Of a stretch of DNA of 24,451 bases, positions 24,180 through 24,451 are shown one piece after another. The notes beneath the pieces are model-generated. The model made no database searches and was not told where the DNA came from. It worked only from the letters and a program-made list of their open reading frames with translations. Position numbers and translations under genes: made by a program. Source of the DNA: UBA4658 sp002405485 (GTDB lineage Bacteria; Planctomycetota; Phycisphaerae; Phycisphaerales; UBA1924); contig DAISGC010000062.1 in the NCBI GenBank assembly GCA_036823255.1, forward strand, positions 1-24,451, given 5' to 3'. Position 1 is the first letter of the stretch. Every line of letters starts with the position of its first letter.

Positions 24180-24451
24180 GCCGCTCGCAGCCCACCACCC
24201 GCCCACCGCCCCCGACTCCGCCGCCGACACCCCCGCCCGCCGGCGGCCCGCCGCCGACCCCGCGCCCGGGATTCGGCGGTCCACCCGCGCCTCAGCGACC
24301 GCGTCGCAAGGTCATCACCGCCCGACCCGAGCCCCTGAGCGCGGCCCTCAAGAAATCGCTGGGTACCACAGGATCCGATCCGCCCAGCCCCCCAAGCCGC
24401 GGAGAGGGGGGGGGGCGCGCGGGGGGGGGCGGAGGAGGGGGGGGGGGGGGG
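24176..24451 (+). CDS. Start of a Pro-rich protein, SNF2 partner (partial)
   Basis: The ATG overlaps the helicase stop as ATGA, so the gene is translationally coupled to it. The readable part is a Pro/Gly-rich disordered N terminus (SRSQPTTRPPPPTPPP) followed by RRKVITARPEPLSAALKKSLG; the frame then runs into G runs at the window end that cannot be trusted. In many bacteria large SNF2 helicases are followed by a SWIM zinc-finger protein; that is a guess here because no Cys/His motif is reached. Confidence 0.6.
   Translation, partial: MSRSQPTTRPPPPTPPPTPPPAGGPPPTPRPGFGGPPAPQRPRRKVITARPEPLSAALKKSLGTTGSDPPSPPSRGEGGGRAGGGGGGGGGG
24400..24451. other. Poly-G contig-end artefact
   Basis: The last ~50 bases are almost only G, with a few A and C. 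This is unlike anything else in the window and resembles low-quality or no-signal base calls at a contig end. It should not be used for translation. Confidence 0.7.

Noticed and set aside
21996..24284. Minus-strand ORF of 762 codons opposite the SNF2 helicase
   Set aside because: The helicase motifs are unmistakable on the plus strand; the antisense translation has no recognisable domain.

Overview
The window is GC-rich DNA, apparently from a planctomycete and most likely a member of the Phycisphaerae. Three kinds of evidence point there: two proteins end in dockerin-like EF-hand repeats (one closing with Gly-Cys-Pro, as in the GC-type dockerins of Phycisphaerales), one protein ends in a PEP-CTERM-like tail (Pro-Ser-Pro, hydrophobic stretch, Arg run), and there are two pseudopilin-like proteins, one with an exact H-x9-DG signature. 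I see no insertion sequence, integrase, prophage or CRISPR array. The last ~50 bases degenerate into G runs and look like a contig-end artefact.

Layout. 1-2.7 kb (minus): an Mrr-type restriction endonuclease downstream of asnS. 2.8-6.4 kb (plus): a pseudopilin, then a tightly overlapping truD / ASCH-domain / HAD-hydrolase cluster. 6.4-10.3 kb (minus): lexA, a doubtful hypothetical ORF, a gene-free stretch rich in inverted repeats (possible structured RNA), dprA, a clear intrinsic terminator and a DinB-fold protein. 10.5-12.5 kb (plus): a secreted Cys-rich repeat protein with a dockerin tail, and comB. 12.5-16.5 kb (minus): a small BFD-like [2Fe-2S] protein and, upstream of it, a three-gene surface-protein operon (PEP-CTERM propeller-like protein, dockerin protein, pseudopilin, linked by ATGA overlaps). 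That operon is preceded by a well-conserved cobalamin (B12) riboswitch with its own promoter. 16.6-18.9 kb (minus): an HTH / hypothetical / C45-acyltransferase operon. 19-24.4 kb: a half-size EamA transporter (plus), a single-domain asparaginase (minus), tRNA-Lys(UUU), a large SNF2-family helicase and the start of a Pro-rich partner gene (plus).

How the genes work together. The most striking unit is the B12-riboswitch operon. It implies that a set of extracellular or surface-anchored proteins is made when cobalamin is scarce, so they are candidates for a planctomycete B12 capture system, functionally comparable to the surface propeller BtuG of Bacteroides. This is inference: no BtuB/TonB receptor lies in the window. 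LexA and DprA belong to the SOS response and DNA uptake/recombination. AsnS, TruD and tRNA-Lys are translation functions.

Gene starts. Several genes that lack a Shine-Dalgarno sequence (first pseudopilin, truD, dprA, the HTH gene, eamA) have a -10-like hexamer only 5-8 nt before the chosen start codon, which suggests leaderless transcripts. Other genes have good GGAG-type ribosome binding sites. All starts, folds and motifs were read by eye; no database search or folding program was run.
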